Of a stretch of 16,370 bases of DNA, positions 1 to 6,973 are shown one piece after another. The stretch lies in contig JAEZXS010000354.1 of the NCBI GenBank assembly GCA_023442755.1, positions 1 through 16,370 of the forward strand, written 5' to 3'. This DNA comes from Pseudomonadota bacterium. Its GTDB lineage: Bacteria; Desulfobacterota; Syntrophobacteria; Syntrophobacterales; Syntrophobacteraceae. The first letter of the stretch is position 1. Each line of letters opens with the position of its first letter. A program made the position numbers and the translations under genes. The notes beneath the pieces were generated by a model. The model ran no database searches and was not told the DNA's origin. It saw only the letters and a program-made list of their open reading frames with translations.

Positions 1-1698
1 ATGGAACGGGAAGACAAGGGCTACTGTTCCGTCGAATCCGGCGAAGTATACCCCGGTGCGCGATATCTTTTCCGTCTCGATGACGAAATGGAAAGACCCG
101 ATCCGGCATCTTTCTGTCAGCCCGAAGGGGTGCACGCTCCCTCGGAGGTACTCGATCCCGGGTTCGACTGGCACGACGGAGACTGGTCCGGTCCCGACCT
201 GCGGGATTACATCCTCTACGAACTGCACGTGGGTACGTTTACCCCGGAAGGCACGTTCGATGCCGTCATACCCCGACTCCGGGAACTTGCCGAACTCGGG
301 ATCACGAGTATCGAGATCATGCCGGTCGCCCAGTTTCCCGGCGAGCGCAACTGGGGATACGACTGCGTCGGCCTGTTCGCAGTTCAAAATTCATATGGAG
401 GACCGGCCGGTCTGAAACGACTGGTGGACGCATGCCATGTGCAAGGGCTCTCCATCACGCTCGACGTCGTCTATAACCACCTGGGACCCGAAGGAAACTA
501 CCTGCGCGATTTCGGCCCCTACTTCACGCGAAGATACATAACGCCCTGGGGCGATGCGCTCAACTACGACGACCGCTACAACGGCGGGGTGAGAAACTTC
601 TACATCCAGAACGCGCTCTACTGGTTCAATTATTTTCATGTCGATGCGTTGAGGCTCGATGCAGTTCACGCTATCTACGACCGGAGTGCGATTCCTTTCC
701 TGAGCCGTCTTGCGGATGAAGTCGGGGCCATGGACCGCAGCGGCTTCCTGATTGCGGAAAGCGATCTGAACGACACCAGGTTGATCAGGGGGGAGGACGT
801 CTGGGGCTACGGGCTCGACTCGCAATGGTCCGATGATTTTCATCATTCGCTTCATTCCCTGCTGACGGGAGAGCGGGAAGGGTACTATCTCGATTTTGGC
901 GGGGTCGGGCACCTGGCTAAAGCGATCAAGGAAGGCTATGTGTATTCGGGAGCCTATTCCGAATTCAGAAAAATGTGCCATGGAAACCGATCTTCAGACC
1001 TGTCCTCGGAAAAATTCGTCGTTGCGGCACAAAACCACGACCAGGTCGGCAACAGGATGCTGGGCGAGCGCCTCTCAAGCCTCATTTCCTTCGAAGCCCA
1101 GAAGCTCATGGCGGCCGTTCTTCTCCTGTCCCCCTTCGTCCCCCTCATCTTCATGGGCCAGGAATATGGCGAAGAAGCTCCGTTTCTCTACTTTGTGAGC
1201 CTGACCGACTCCGAACTTGCCGATGCCGTGCGAAAGGGACGGCGGGAGGAATTCAAGGAATTCATCTGGAAAGGAGAACCTCCCGACCCGAACAGTACCG
1301 AGACTTTTCTCAAATCCAAACTGGACTGGGATGCGAGAAACCGGGGCAACCACAAGCTGCTTCTGAACTTTTACAGGGAACTGATCCGGATGCGCCGTGA
1401 ACATTTTCTCAAAACCGACCCTCTCAGACGCGATCTGGAAGTGATTGAATGGAAAGCCGGACGGGGATTGTCGATGAAGCGGGAGTCCGGGGAGGAAACA
1501 CTGGTGTGTCTTTTCAGTTTCGATCACGACGATCAGGTGCTCTCTCCGGCGGAATGCGGGCTCGATGCCGGTTTTGCCAGGGCGCTCGATTCCGCCGAAC
1601 AGGTATGGGGAGGGCCCGGTTCTTTTCTGCCGAAATCTGTGGAGCCGGGTGCGTCCCTTAAAATGAATGGGGACAGTGTGGCTGTTTTCCTGAAATGA
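1..1698 (+). CDS. treZ: Malto-oligosyltrehalose trehalohydrolase (5'-partial)
   Basis: GH13-family enzyme that cleaves the alpha-1,4 bond next to the terminal trehalose unit of maltooligosyltrehalose, releasing free trehalose in the cytoplasm; TreY makes its substrate. The (beta/alpha)8 barrel motifs are visible in order: DVVYNH at residues 155-160, LRLDAVHAI with the presumed nucleophile D220, IAESD with the acid/base E253, and QNHDQVGNR with D347. The 565 residues seen lack most of the usual N-terminal beta-sandwich (E-set/CBM48) domain. The window starts at an ATG in mid-domain, just before a recognisable YPGARYLFRLD segment, so the true start almost certainly lies upstream and this ATG is an internal Met. 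Residue 122 is Cys in NWGYDCV, where the family usually has Gly. treY follows 93 bp downstream on the same strand, the classic treYZ pairing. The family call is very secure; the start is not. Confidence 0.95.
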   Translation: MEREDKGYCSVESGEVYPGARYLFRLDDEMERPDPASFCQPEGVHAPSEVLDPGFDWHDGDWSGPDLRDYILYELHVGTFTPEGTFDAVIPRLRELAELGITSIEIMPVAQFPGERNWGYDCVGLFAVQNSYGGPAGLKRLVDACHVQGLSITLDVVYNHLGPEGNYLRDFGPYFTRRYITPWGDALNYDDRYNGGVRNFYIQNALYWFNYFHVDALRLDAVHAIYDRSAIPFLSRLADEVGAMDRSGFLIAESDLNDTRLIRGEDVWGYGLDSQWSDDFHHSLHSLLTGEREGYYLDFGGVGHLAKAIKEGYVYSGAYSEFRKMCHGNRSSDLSSEKFVVAAQNHDQVGNRMLGERLSSLISFEAQKLMAAVLLLSPFVPLIFMGQEYGEEAPFLYFVSLTDSELADAVRKGRREEFKEFIWKGEPPDPNSTETFLKSKLDWDARNRGNHKLLLNFYRELIRMRREHFLKTDPLRRDLEVIEWKAGRGLSMKRESGEETLVCLFSFDHDDQVLSPAECGLDAGFARALDSAEQVWGGPGSFLPKSVEPGASLKMNGDSVAVFLK

Positions 1699-1791
1699 CA
1701 TATATTTCCTCTGATTGAACGAATTACCCCGGAGCCTTTTCTCCCGCGTATCGAATCCGAACTTTATTCTAAATCCGAGGGATGTCCCCGC

Positions 1792-4599
1792 ATGAGAGTC
1801 CCAAATGCCACCTACAGGCTTCAGTTCAACTCGGGCTTTACCTTCAGGGATGCGCTCGAAATCGTCGGCTACCTCGATGAACTCGGCATCTCGGATATCT
1901 ACGCCTCGCCCATCTTCTGCGCCAGAAGGGGCAGTATCCACGGCTACGACATGGTGGACCCCACCTGCGTCAATCCCGAGATCGGGACAATGGAGGACTT
2001 TGCCGAGCTTACTGCGTCCGTGAAGGAACGGCGGATGGGATGGCTCCAGGACATCGTTCCCAACCATATGGCCTATGACGGCCAAAATCCGATGCTCATG
2101 GACGTTTTTGAAAACGGGACGTTTTCCCCCTTCTACCGGTTCTTTGACATAGACTGGAACCACGCGTACGAAAGCATGAAAGGCCGCCTGCTGGCGCCCT
2201 TTCTCGGAAAGCCGTACGGACAGAGCCTCGAGGCGGGGGAAATCCGCATCATGTACGAAGAAAACGGTTTTACAGCGAATTACTATTCGCTGCGCTATCC
2301 GTTGAGGATCGAATCCTATGCCGCAATTCTCACCCCCAACCTTGCCCGCCTGAAAGAAGGTCTTGGTACAGACCATCCCGATTACATCAAGTTCATGGGC
2401 ATTATCTTCACCCTCAAGGGATTTCCATGCCAGGAGATGGAAGACGAGAGGCCGGACCAGATCCGGTTCATCAAGAGGATGCTTTGGGAAATCTATAACG
2501 GCAGCAAACCGGTGAAGGAATTCATCGATTCGAATCTTCGCTTTCTAAACGGGGAAACGTGCTCCAACGATTTCAGCGCGATAGATCAGCTTCTTTACCA
2601 GCAGTTCTTCCGGCTCTCGTACTGGAAAGTCGCCAGCGAGGAAATAAACTACAGGCGTTTTTTCAGCATCAATGAATTGATATCCCTGAACATGGGGGAC
2701 ATCGAGGTATTCGAACACTGTCACGAGCTGGTCTTTAAGATGGTGGATGAGGGTGTTTTCACGGGCCTTCGCATAGACCATATCGACGGCCTGGGAAACC
2801 CTCTGCTCTATTTGAAACGACTGTCTGAAAAAACGAACGGGATCTATATGACCGTCGAAAAGATACTGGCCATTGACGAAGGGCTTCCTTCGAACTGGCC
2901 TGTCCAGGGAACGACGGGATATGATTTCGTAAATCATCTCAATGGCATATTCTGCAAAAAAGAAAACGAAGCGGAGTTCAGCCGGATTTACTCGTCCATT
3001 TACGGCGGCGCAGAGCCCGATCGCGAAGTGCTTCTGCACGACAAGAAGGCGATTATCATAGAGCATTTCATGACGGGTGACGTGGACAACCTCGCGCACC
3101 TGATGAAGCGGATTTCGAGCAAGGATCGCGGAGGAGGGGATATCACCCTGCACGGCCTCAGGCGCGCCATATTCGAGGTTCTGTCCTTCTTCCCCGTCTA
3201 CCGGACCTATATCTGCCCGGAATCACTTACAGGGGTGGACAGGAAATATATTACCGAAGCCGTCGAGATGGCGAAGAGGAGAAACCGCGATCTGGTCAAC
3301 GAGATCGACTACCTGGCCAAGTTCCTGCTGCTCAGGTACGAGGACTACCTGGGGGAGGAGGAAAAGACGGACTGGCTCAGCTTCGTCATGCGATTTCAGC
3401 ATTTCAGTGGCCCGCTGATGGCGAAGGGCTTCGAGGACACGCTCCTTTACGACTACAACCGGCTGGTGTCCCTGAACGAGGTCGGCGGGGAGCCCTTCCG
3501 TTTCGGCATCGCCCTTCCCGAATTTCATGCCTTCAATGAAAAGCGCGCACAGAATTGGCCCTATGATATGAACGCGACCTCCACCCACGACACCAAACGA
3601 GACGAGGACGTTCGGGCCAGGATAAACGTGCTTTCGGAGATTCCGGGTGAATGGGAAGAGCGGGTGAGGCTCTGGGGCCGTATGAACCTGAAGCACAAAA
3701 ACAGGGCGAAGGGGCGGGAGATGCCTGCCCTGAACGACGAATACCTTCTGTATCAAACGCTTGTGGGGGCATACCCGTTCGGTGAATTCGACGCGGGCGA
3801 TTTCATCCGCCGTATACAGGGATATGTCATCAAGGCCATACGCGAGGCAAAAGTCCACACGGACTGGATCAAGCCGGATTCCGAATACGAACAGGCATTC
3901 GAGTCATTCGTCGAACAGGTCCTCGACAGATCGCAGGAGAACGACTTTTTGCGAAATTTTATCCCGTTTCAAAAAAAGGTCGCTCACTTCGGTGTTATAA
4001 ACTCTCTTGCCCAGGTGCTGCTGAAAACGTCCAGTCCCGGGGTACCGGACTTTTATCAAGGTTCGGAGTTGTGGGAATTCCGCCTGGTCGATCCGGACAA
4101 TCGCCGGCAGGTCGATTATCGGCGGCGCAAATCCCTGCTGGATTCGATCGCGCGCGAACGGAAAGATCCGGATTTTTTGAAGCTCCTCCTGGCAACCCCG
4201 CAAGACGGGCGAATAAAGCTGTTCCTCACCCAACGGTGCCTCATGGCGCGGAAAAATAATCGCAATCTGTTCAAAAACGGAAGCTACATCCCTTTAAGTA
4301 CGGGAGGAAGGTTTTCGGACCATGTCGTAGCCTTTGCGCGACGAGAGGAATCGGCCTGGTCGATTTCGATCGCGCCGCGGCTCTGTACGGGATTGATCGG
4401 AGAAACCGAATATCCATGTGGTGAAAATGTCTGGAGGGACACATACCTGGATCTGCCTGAGGAGGCGCCGCCCGGTTGGGTGGATGCAGTCACCGGCGCG
4501 AAGGTTGGCGGGAGCGGGCGATTGTCGGTCGGGGCGGCGCTTTCAGGTTTTCCGGTGGCCCTCCTCATTTCCGGTCAAACAGGAGGTACTTCTTCCTGA
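1792..4599 (+). CDS. treY: Malto-oligosyltrehalose synthase
   Basis: Intramolecular transglucosylase (GH13) that turns the reducing-end alpha-1,4 bond of a maltodextrin into an alpha,alpha-1,1 bond, giving maltooligosyltrehalose for TreZ. The 935 residues are full length for the family. Visible motifs: the N-terminal ATYRLQF signature (6-12), HGYDMVDP (50-57), region I DIVPNHMA (87-94), region II GLRIDHIDG with the presumed nucleophile D329, region III TVEKIL with the acid/base E356, and region IV STHDTKRDED with D600. The ATG is preceded by a GAGGGA ribosome-binding site about 9 nt upstream, and it starts exactly at the conserved family N-terminus. It is likely co-transcribed with treZ, and the pair would make trehalose from glycogen or maltodextrin as a compatible solute. 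No frameshift or missing catalytic residue is seen. Confidence 0.97.
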   Translation: MRVPNATYRLQFNSGFTFRDALEIVGYLDELGISDIYASPIFCARRGSIHGYDMVDPTCVNPEIGTMEDFAELTASVKERRMGWLQDIVPNHMAYDGQNPMLMDVFENGTFSPFYRFFDIDWNHAYESMKGRLLAPFLGKPYGQSLEAGEIRIMYEENGFTANYYSLRYPLRIESYAAILTPNLARLKEGLGTDHPDYIKFMGIIFTLKGFPCQEMEDERPDQIRFIKRMLWEIYNGSKPVKEFIDSNLRFLNGETCSNDFSAIDQLLYQQFFRLSYWKVASEEINYRRFFSINELISLNMGDIEVFEHCHELVFKMVDEGVFTGLRIDHIDGLGNPLLYLKRLSEKTNGIYMTVEKILAIDEGLPSNWPVQGTTGYDFVNHLNGIFCKKENEAEFSRIYSSIYGGAEPDREVLLHDKKAIIIEHFMTGDVDNLAHLMKRISSKDRGGGDITLHGLRRAIFEVLSFFPVYRTYICPESLTGVDRKYITEAVEMAKRRNRDLVNEIDYLAKFLLLRYEDYLGEEEKTDWLSFVMRFQHFSGPLMAKGFEDTLLYDYNRLVSLNEVGGEPFRFGIALPEFHAFNEKRAQNWPYDMNATSTHDTKRDEDVRARINVLSEIPGEWEERVRLWGRMNLKHKNRAKGREMPALNDEYLLYQTLVGAYPFGEFDAGDFIRRIQGYVIKAIREAKVHTDWIKPDSEYEQAFESFVEQVLDRSQENDFLRNFIPFQKKVAHFGVINSLAQVLLKTSSPGVPDFYQGSELWEFRLVDPDNRRQVDYRRRKSLLDSIARERKDPDFLKLLLATPQDGRIKLFLTQRCLMARKNNRNLFKNGSYIPLSTGGRFSDHVVAFARREESAWSISIAPRLCTGLIGETEYPCGENVWRDTYLDLPEEAPPGWVDAVTGAKVGGSGRLSVGAALSGFPVALLISGQTGGTSS

Positions 4600-4923
4600 A
4601 CTCTCGTCAAATCATCACTTGAAAAGGGTTCCTTTTGAGGGTATTCATACCGCCATGGCTTCCAGTCTATCACCGACTCCCCAAAACGGGATCGGTACAG
4701 GTGGGGATTCTGCCAGGTTCAACAGGGTTTTCAGCTGCATACTTGATCCGATAGAGGGCTCCGGCGCATGCCGAAGGAGTGCTGATAATTATCGGGCTGA
4801 TGATATAGATCCCGGGGCTATGCCATTGGAGCGAACCAACTCGTTAAAAGGCCGTGTTATTCGAATGCTTGCTCGGACTCATCCTCACTCTAGGTAAGTA
4901 CGGCTCGGTATCGTGGACCCTCC
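4600..4923. other. Intergenic region between treY and the kinase gene, no gene seen
   Basis: This 324 bp stretch has no reading frame that looks like a protein. It holds two small inverted repeats. One is AAAAGG-GTT-CCTTTT at 4622-4636, just after treY; it lacks a GC-rich stem plus T-run, so it is at best a weak terminator. The other has ACCGA and TCCC pairing with GGGA and TCGGT across 4672-4696, with one bulged C and a CAAAAC loop. A promoter for the downstream kinase gene should lie here, but no convincing -35/-10 pair stood out. Confidence 0.5.
4672..4696. repeat. Imperfect inverted repeat upstream of the kinase gene
   Basis: The left arm ACCGA-c-TCCC and the right arm GGGA-TCGGT give nine base pairs around a CAAAAC loop, with one bulged C. 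No T-run follows, so it is not an obvious intrinsic terminator. It could be an operator-like dyad or an RNA hairpin, or it could be chance. Confidence 0.3.
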
Positions 4924-6015
4924 ATGAAGAAAACTATTCCTTCCCCAGAGCTCAGATCGATCAAGCTTCTTCTCATTGAAGACGACGAAGACGATTACAT
5001 GCTGATCCGCAGTCTTCTTTCGGGGATCACGGCTACAAAGTATCAGATCAGTTGGACTTCCACATACGAGGGAGCGCTGAAAGAGCTACATGAGGGAGAC
5101 TACGATGTGTGCCTCATGGACTACCGGCTGGGGAGCAGGGATGGCCTGGAAATTCTCCGGAACGTGGCGGGGTACAGGGAAATGCCGCCAATGATCGTGC
5201 TTACGGGCTATGGCGACTATGACGTGGACATGGAAGCTATGAGGCACGGGGCGGCGGACTACCTGTTGAAGGACCAGATAAACGAACATCTGCTCGAGCG
5301 GTCTATCCGGTATTCGATCGAGAGGAAAAGGACGGAAGACGCTCTGCGCGAGTCCGAAAAACGACTCAAGCATCTTTCGGCCCAGCTCCTGGCATTCCAG
5401 GAGAACGAGCGCCGAAAGCTGGCGACCGAGCTACACGATAACATGAGCCAGACACTGATCGCCATCAAGTTCAGTATCGAGAACATCCTGACCAGGGTTA
5501 GCCAGGAGAATGCTTTCGACGATCTGAAAGAACTTGTCCCGATGATCCAGGGCGCAATCGAGGGCGTACGCAACATTTACACGCAGCTCAGGCCTTCCGT
5601 ACTCGATGATTTTGGGGCCATGGCGGCCATAAACTGGTTTTGCCGGGAATTCGAAAACGCCAATCCCAGCATCGCGGTAAGCAAGGAACTGGCAGTTTCC
5701 GAAGAGGAAATTCCAGACAGTCTCAAACTCACTATCTTTCGCATCGTTCAGGAATCGATGGACAACATTGCCGCCCACAGTTTTGCCAGTACGGCATCGA
5801 TTCGGCTCTACAAAAGAGAACATCAGATCGGGCTCCGAATCGAAGATGACGGTGACGGATTCGATGTGGATGCGGTCATGTTCCAGACCCATCCGGGCGG
5901 ACTCGGCCTGATCAGTATGAAAAGAAGGGCAGAGTTGTCCGGCGGCGTTTTAGACATCCGGTCGGAGAGAGGGAACGGCACCTCCATTCATGTGGTATGG
6001 CCCGCCAGGAAATGA
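4924..6015 (+). CDS. Receiver domain-histidine kinase (NarL-type core) fusion
   Basis: Predicted soluble signalling protein of 363 residues without membrane segments. Residues about 14-125 form a CheY-like receiver: acidic residues E19/D20/D21, phospho-acceptor D66 in CLMDYRLG, T94 and K116. A short, probably coiled-coil linker (about 130-160) leads to a HisKA_3 dimerisation domain, with the phospho-acceptor H171 in ATELHDN. A HATPase_c domain follows, with an N-box at about 274-285 (N281), the DDGDGF loop (308-313) and GGLGLISM (325-332). The architecture suggests that phosphorylation of the receiver tunes the kinase, which would pass phosphate to a NarL/FixJ-type regulator; none is encoded in the window. 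The ATG is preceded by only a weak purine-rich site. It is convergent with the gvp cluster, so a link to gas vesicles is possible but not shown. The domain call is secure; the signal is unknown. Confidence 0.9.
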   Translation: MKKTIPSPELRSIKLLLIEDDEDDYMLIRSLLSGITATKYQISWTSTYEGALKELHEGDYDVCLMDYRLGSRDGLEILRNVAGYREMPPMIVLTGYGDYDVDMEAMRHGAADYLLKDQINEHLLERSIRYSIERKRTEDALRESEKRLKHLSAQLLAFQENERRKLATELHDNMSQTLIAIKFSIENILTRVSQENAFDDLKELVPMIQGAIEGVRNIYTQLRPSVLDDFGAMAAINWFCREFENANPSIAVSKELAVSEEEIPDSLKLTIFRIVQESMDNIAAHSFASTASIRLYKREHQIGLRIEDDGDGFDVDAVMFQTHPGGLGLISMKRRAELSGGVLDIRSERGNGTSIHVVWPARK

Positions 6016-6039
6016 TTTCCGGAATCTTCCCGACCTCTC

Positions 6040-6360
6040 TCACCCTTCCTGATCGCCCCTCGCGAGTATTCCTTCCAGCTTGTCCAGCCTTTTTTCAAGC
6101 CTGGTTATTGGTTCGGGCTCCAGCTGCTGCCGTGCGCTCGAACTGAAAGCGGGATTGTTCACCCACCAGTCAATACCCATTTCTTTTGCCTTGTCCACCG
6201 AGCAGATGACGAGCCTTATCTGCAGGCTCAGTATTTCCACCGCACCCAGGCTGATCTTGATATCTCCGGCTATCACTATTCCCTTGTCCAGGACGCGTTC
6301 CAGTATTTCCGCCAGGTTGGTTGTCCCTGCGGAGCGGGTGGCTGTCGCCTGAATCGCCAT
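6040..6360 (-). CDS. gvpJ: Gas vesicle protein GvpJ (minor GvpA-family protein)
   Basis: Small GvpA-family protein of 106 residues, thought to act as a minor component or in nucleating gas-vesicle assembly. The family core runs from about residue 15 to 60 (LAEILERVLDKGIVIAGDI, then ISLGAVEIL and IRLVICSVDKAKEMG). The DWW segment after the core and the charged C-terminal tail (TRLEKRLDKLEG) are typical of GvpJ rather than the shell protein GvpA, and recall the Bacillus GvpJ. The ATG has an AGGAG site about 11 nt upstream. It is the last gene of the minus-strand gvp cluster, 17 bp after gvpK, and it ends 24 bp from the convergent kinase gene. A GvpA-family member is certain; the J subtype is likely. 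Confidence 0.92.
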   Translation of the reverse strand: MAIQATATRSAGTTNLAEILERVLDKGIVIAGDIKISLGAVEILSLQIRLVICSVDKAKEMGIDWWVNNPAFSSSARQQLEPEPITRLEKRLDKLEGILARGDQEG

Positions 6361-6377
6361 ATTATTCCAGTCTCCTG

Positions 6378-6743
6378 TCAGAGGAGCTTTCCGAGAGGCC
6401 CCAGGTCCAGGTTGAGGTCCTTTTCGTCGAGCCCGAATTCTTTTGCGATATGCCTGATCTCTTCGGTCTGCCTCATCAGAGCGAGCCCGAGTCTTTCGAT
6501 TTCTTCATCGGTAAGGACCCCTGTTTCCATCCTGCGGATGGCCTGTTTCTCGAGAAGTTCGTGCAGAAGCCTGACAAGCGTCAGGACGAGGCGGGCCAGG
6601 CCGTTTTCGATATTCTCCGGTTGGATGTCGATCTTTCCGGCCGACACCGCCAGTTGTTCCGGGGCTGGGATGCGAAAAGCTTCCGGGTCCATGGCACGGG
6701 CGAATTCGGAGATATTTTCCGACTGGATTTTAGAAGGTTCCAT
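6378..6743 (-). CDS. gvpK: Gas vesicle protein GvpK
   Basis: GvpK-family assembly protein of 121 residues, needed for gas-vesicle formation in studied systems although its exact role is unclear. The family core is visible from about residue 34: IDIQPENIENGLARLVLTLV, then LLHELLEKQAIRRME, and a helical stretch LTDEEIERLGLALMRQTEEI. The C-terminal LNLDLGPLGKLL is also typical. The ATG has a strong GGAAGGAG site about 9 nt upstream. Its start overlaps the 3' end of the upstream GvpS/M-type gene by 14 bp, which points to translational coupling. The S-K-J order matches the Bacillus megaterium gvp cluster. Confidence 0.95.
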   Translation of the reverse strand: MEPSKIQSENISEFARAMDPEAFRIPAPEQLAVSAGKIDIQPENIENGLARLVLTLVRLLHELLEKQAIRRMETGVLTDEEIERLGLALMRQTEEIRHIAKEFGLDEKDLNLDLGPLGKLL

Positions 6744-6942
6744 CTGTCTGCTCTCCTTCCGATGCCATGGTAATCAGTGTGCCCGAAGAGGCTATGACCA
6801 GTTGGAGCGCGAGCCGGATCAGTTCGATATCGGCAACGGAAATGGTCACTTCACCCGAGATAACCGCTCCCTTGTTCAATACTCGGTCGAGTACTTCACA
6901 AAGACTCACGTTTCTGTTTTCAAGCACCGAAGCTGCTGCCAT
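6730..6942 (-). CDS. gvpS: GvpA-family minor gas vesicle protein (GvpS/GvpM type)
   Basis: A 70-residue GvpA-family protein. The core SLCEVLDRVLNKGAVISGEV and TISVADIELIRLALQLVIAS (about residues 13-52) matches the family, but the DAWVRVS segment of shell GvpA is replaced by SGEVTIS, as in GvpS and GvpM. Such proteins are thought to be low-abundance assembly or cap factors. The short polar tail carries no GvpJ-like coiled coil. The ATG has an AAGGA site very close upstream (about 4 nt). It lies 31 bp after the ArsA-like gene and overlaps gvpK by 14 bp. By synteny it sits where gvpS is in Bacillus (S-K-J), so gvpS is the preferred name; GvpM-like is the alternative. Confidence 0.85.
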   Translation of the reverse strand: MAAASVLENRNVSLCEVLDRVLNKGAVISGEVTISVADIELIRLALQLVIASSGTLITMASEGEQTDGTF

Positions 6943-6973
6943 AGTTCCTTCGATCAGAGCAGAAAGAGGCGTC

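Noticed and set aside
1075..2376. Minus-strand open frame of about 430 codons across treZ and treY
   Set aside because: Antisense to two certain genes, with no recognisable protein features.
4418..4897. Plus-strand open frame running out of treY into the gap
   Set aside because: It begins inside treY in another frame and the product resembles nothing known.
6003..6039. Possible bidirectional terminator between the convergent kinase and gvpJ genes
   Set aside because: Only a five-base stem (GGAAA/TTTCC) with no GC-rich part or T-run; it also overlaps the stop codon.
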